Source of the DNA: Ancrocorticia sp039812645
Lineage (GTDB): Bacteria; Actinomycetota; Actinomycetes; Actinomycetales; Actinomycetaceae
Length of the DNA stretch: 6,705 nucleotides
Direction: 5' to 3'
NCBI GenBank assembly: GCA_039812645.1
Contig: JBDIAV010000127.1
Coordinates: forward strand, 1-6,705
The notes beneath the pieces were generated by a model. It was given only the letters and a program-made list of their open reading frames with translations, had not been told where the DNA came from and did no database searches. The position numbers and the translations under genes are program-made. Positions within the stretch are counted from its first letter, which is position 1; every line of letters starts with the position of its first letter. Of the stretch, positions 6,045 to 6,705 are shown piece after piece.

Positions 6045-6264
6045 TCCAGATTCCTCGACATCGCCGTCCCAAGTACTCCCCTCGAATGCTAGGTTGAGAA
6101 ATTAATAGCTTCGTAATCAGCACATGCCTGTGCATGGCGTACAGTCCTCTGCCGATTCCAAAGCCAACTTCCTAGACACGACGAAAGGCCCCATTTAATA
6201 ATCGAAAACACACAAAATACATCAAAAAGTATTAATAAGCATCTAGAGACATTAAAAATCATCT

Positions 6265-6286
6265 AATATTGTCAAAGACAAATATT
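6265..6286 (-). terminator. Weak hairpin downstream of the Asp-box gene
   Basis: AATATTGTC (6265-6273) pairs with GAC and AATATT (6277-6286) around three bases, with one bulged A at 6280, giving nine pairs. It lies 38 bases past the stop of the minus-strand Asp-box gene and is followed, in that direction, by AGATGATTTTTAATG. The AU-rich stem and the offset T-run make it a poor intrinsic terminator at best. Confidence 0.3.
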
Positions 6287-6323
6287 GTTGAACCGAAAAA
6301 GACGTGCCAGCATCCTTCAGAAG

Positions 6324-6705
6324 CTACTTGACAAGCTGCCAGGTGGCGCCGTTATCGGTAGACATAAAGCGTGTGCCCTCTCCCCGGTTCAGTTCCCAAT
6401 CCGGGTAGTTTGCAACAACGACGATCTGACCATCGGCTGTCCGCTCTGCCGACTCCACGAAACGGCCGAAAGGCTTCATATCACCAGGGAAAGGAAGTTC
6501 GAGGGGTTGCCAGATCCAGCCACTATCGTAAGTGATGAGAGCAGGTGGTGGCGTGCTGTCATTTCCGGTACCGAAGGCAACAATCTGGATGTTCTCGTCC
6601 ACCACCGAATAAGAGTAAAAAGAGACGTCGGTTCCGGCAGAGCCGCGCGTCTCCCAGGTCTTGCCACCGTCAGCGCTGGCCACAGCGGAGAACACCCCTC
6701 GACCC
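6324..6705 (-). CDS. Asp-box (BNR) repeat protein, C-terminal part only
   Basis: The frame is open from the right window edge to the TAG at 6326-6324, giving 126 visible codons. The true start is outside the window, and the in-frame GTG at 6695 is not a likely start. Three segments fit the Asp-box pattern S/T-x-D-x-G-x-x-W: SADGGKTW, TYDSGWIW and STDNGATW, the last six residues from the end. Asp boxes mark beta-hairpin turns in beta-propellers such as sialidases, sortilin-type Vps10 domains, photosystem-assembly YCF48-like proteins and carbohydrate-binding or plant-cell-wall propellers. Such proteins are often exported, but any signal peptide is out of view. No catalytic sialidase residues can be judged from this fragment, so the function stays open. 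Codon use is less G/C-ended than in glgP. Confidence 0.75.
   Translation of the reverse strand, partial: GRGVFSAVASADGGKTWETRGSAGTDVSFYSYSVVDENIQIVAFGTGNDSTPPPALITYDSGWIWQPLELPFPGDMKPFGRFVESAERTADGQIVVVANYPDWELNRGEGTRFMSTDNGATWQLVK

Larger units (their letters stand above)
6033..6323. other. Intergenic region with AT-rich island
   Basis: About 290 bp between two co-oriented minus-strand genes. The part nearest the methyltransferase (6033-6190) has normal composition and contains two mutually exclusive small hairpins, GCACA/TGTGC (6120-6133) and CATGC/GCATG (6123-6136). From 6191 to 6300 only 27 of 110 bases are G or C by my count, far below the rest of the window. CATCTA recurs at 6240 and 6260. 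A 24-codon plus-strand frame (6124-6198) has no ribosome binding site and is not called a gene. Confidence 0.65.

Noticed and set aside
6124..6198. 24-codon plus-strand frame between the two right-hand genes
   Set aside because: No Shine-Dalgarno and no evidence beyond being open. It begins inside a small hairpin.

Overview
The window looks like ordinary chromosomal DNA of a high-GC actinobacterium (Actinomycetota). The evidence is G/C-ending codons in the housekeeping genes, an adenylosuccinate synthase of actinobacterial type, a methyltransferase with actinobacterial-style motifs, and a possible leaderless start. The family or genus cannot be fixed from sequence alone.

Layout, left to right. 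(1) purA on the minus strand, lacking only its extreme C-terminus at the window edge: first committed step from IMP to AMP. (2) A 358-bp divergent intergenic region between purA and glgP. It holds several dyad-symmetric elements, the best being a 9+9 bp inverted repeat at 1417-1436 and a palindrome with an AACGTT core at 1341-1350. (3) glgP on the plus strand, complete, 789 aa, a glycogen/alpha-glucan phosphorylase with its PLP-lysine motif, followed by a convincing intrinsic terminator. (4) About 375 bp without a credible gene (4072-4448), dense in small repeats: a 51-nt near-perfect hairpin, a second hairpin, a 17-bp direct repeat with a palindromic core, three phased direct repeats and a 10-bp inverted repeat ending on the next gene's stop codon. 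(5) A minus-strand gene for a two-domain RsmC/RlmG-like rRNA guanine-N2 methyltransferase. It is enlarged to 527 aa by a hydrophilic Q/S/N-rich linker and by what looks like an internal 23-residue duplication. (6) An intergenic stretch with a strongly AT-rich island. (7) The C-terminal part of a minus-strand protein with three Asp-box (BNR) motifs, probably a beta-propeller, cut by the right edge.

The genes do not form one pathway: purine synthesis, glycogen breakdown and rRNA modification sit side by side, with purA and glgP divergent and glgP and the methyltransferase convergent. I see no mobile element, CRISPR array, tRNA/rRNA gene or defence system. The items most worth a second look are the shared regulatory region of purA/glgP, the palindromic repeat cluster after glgP, and the unusual architecture of the methyltransferase.
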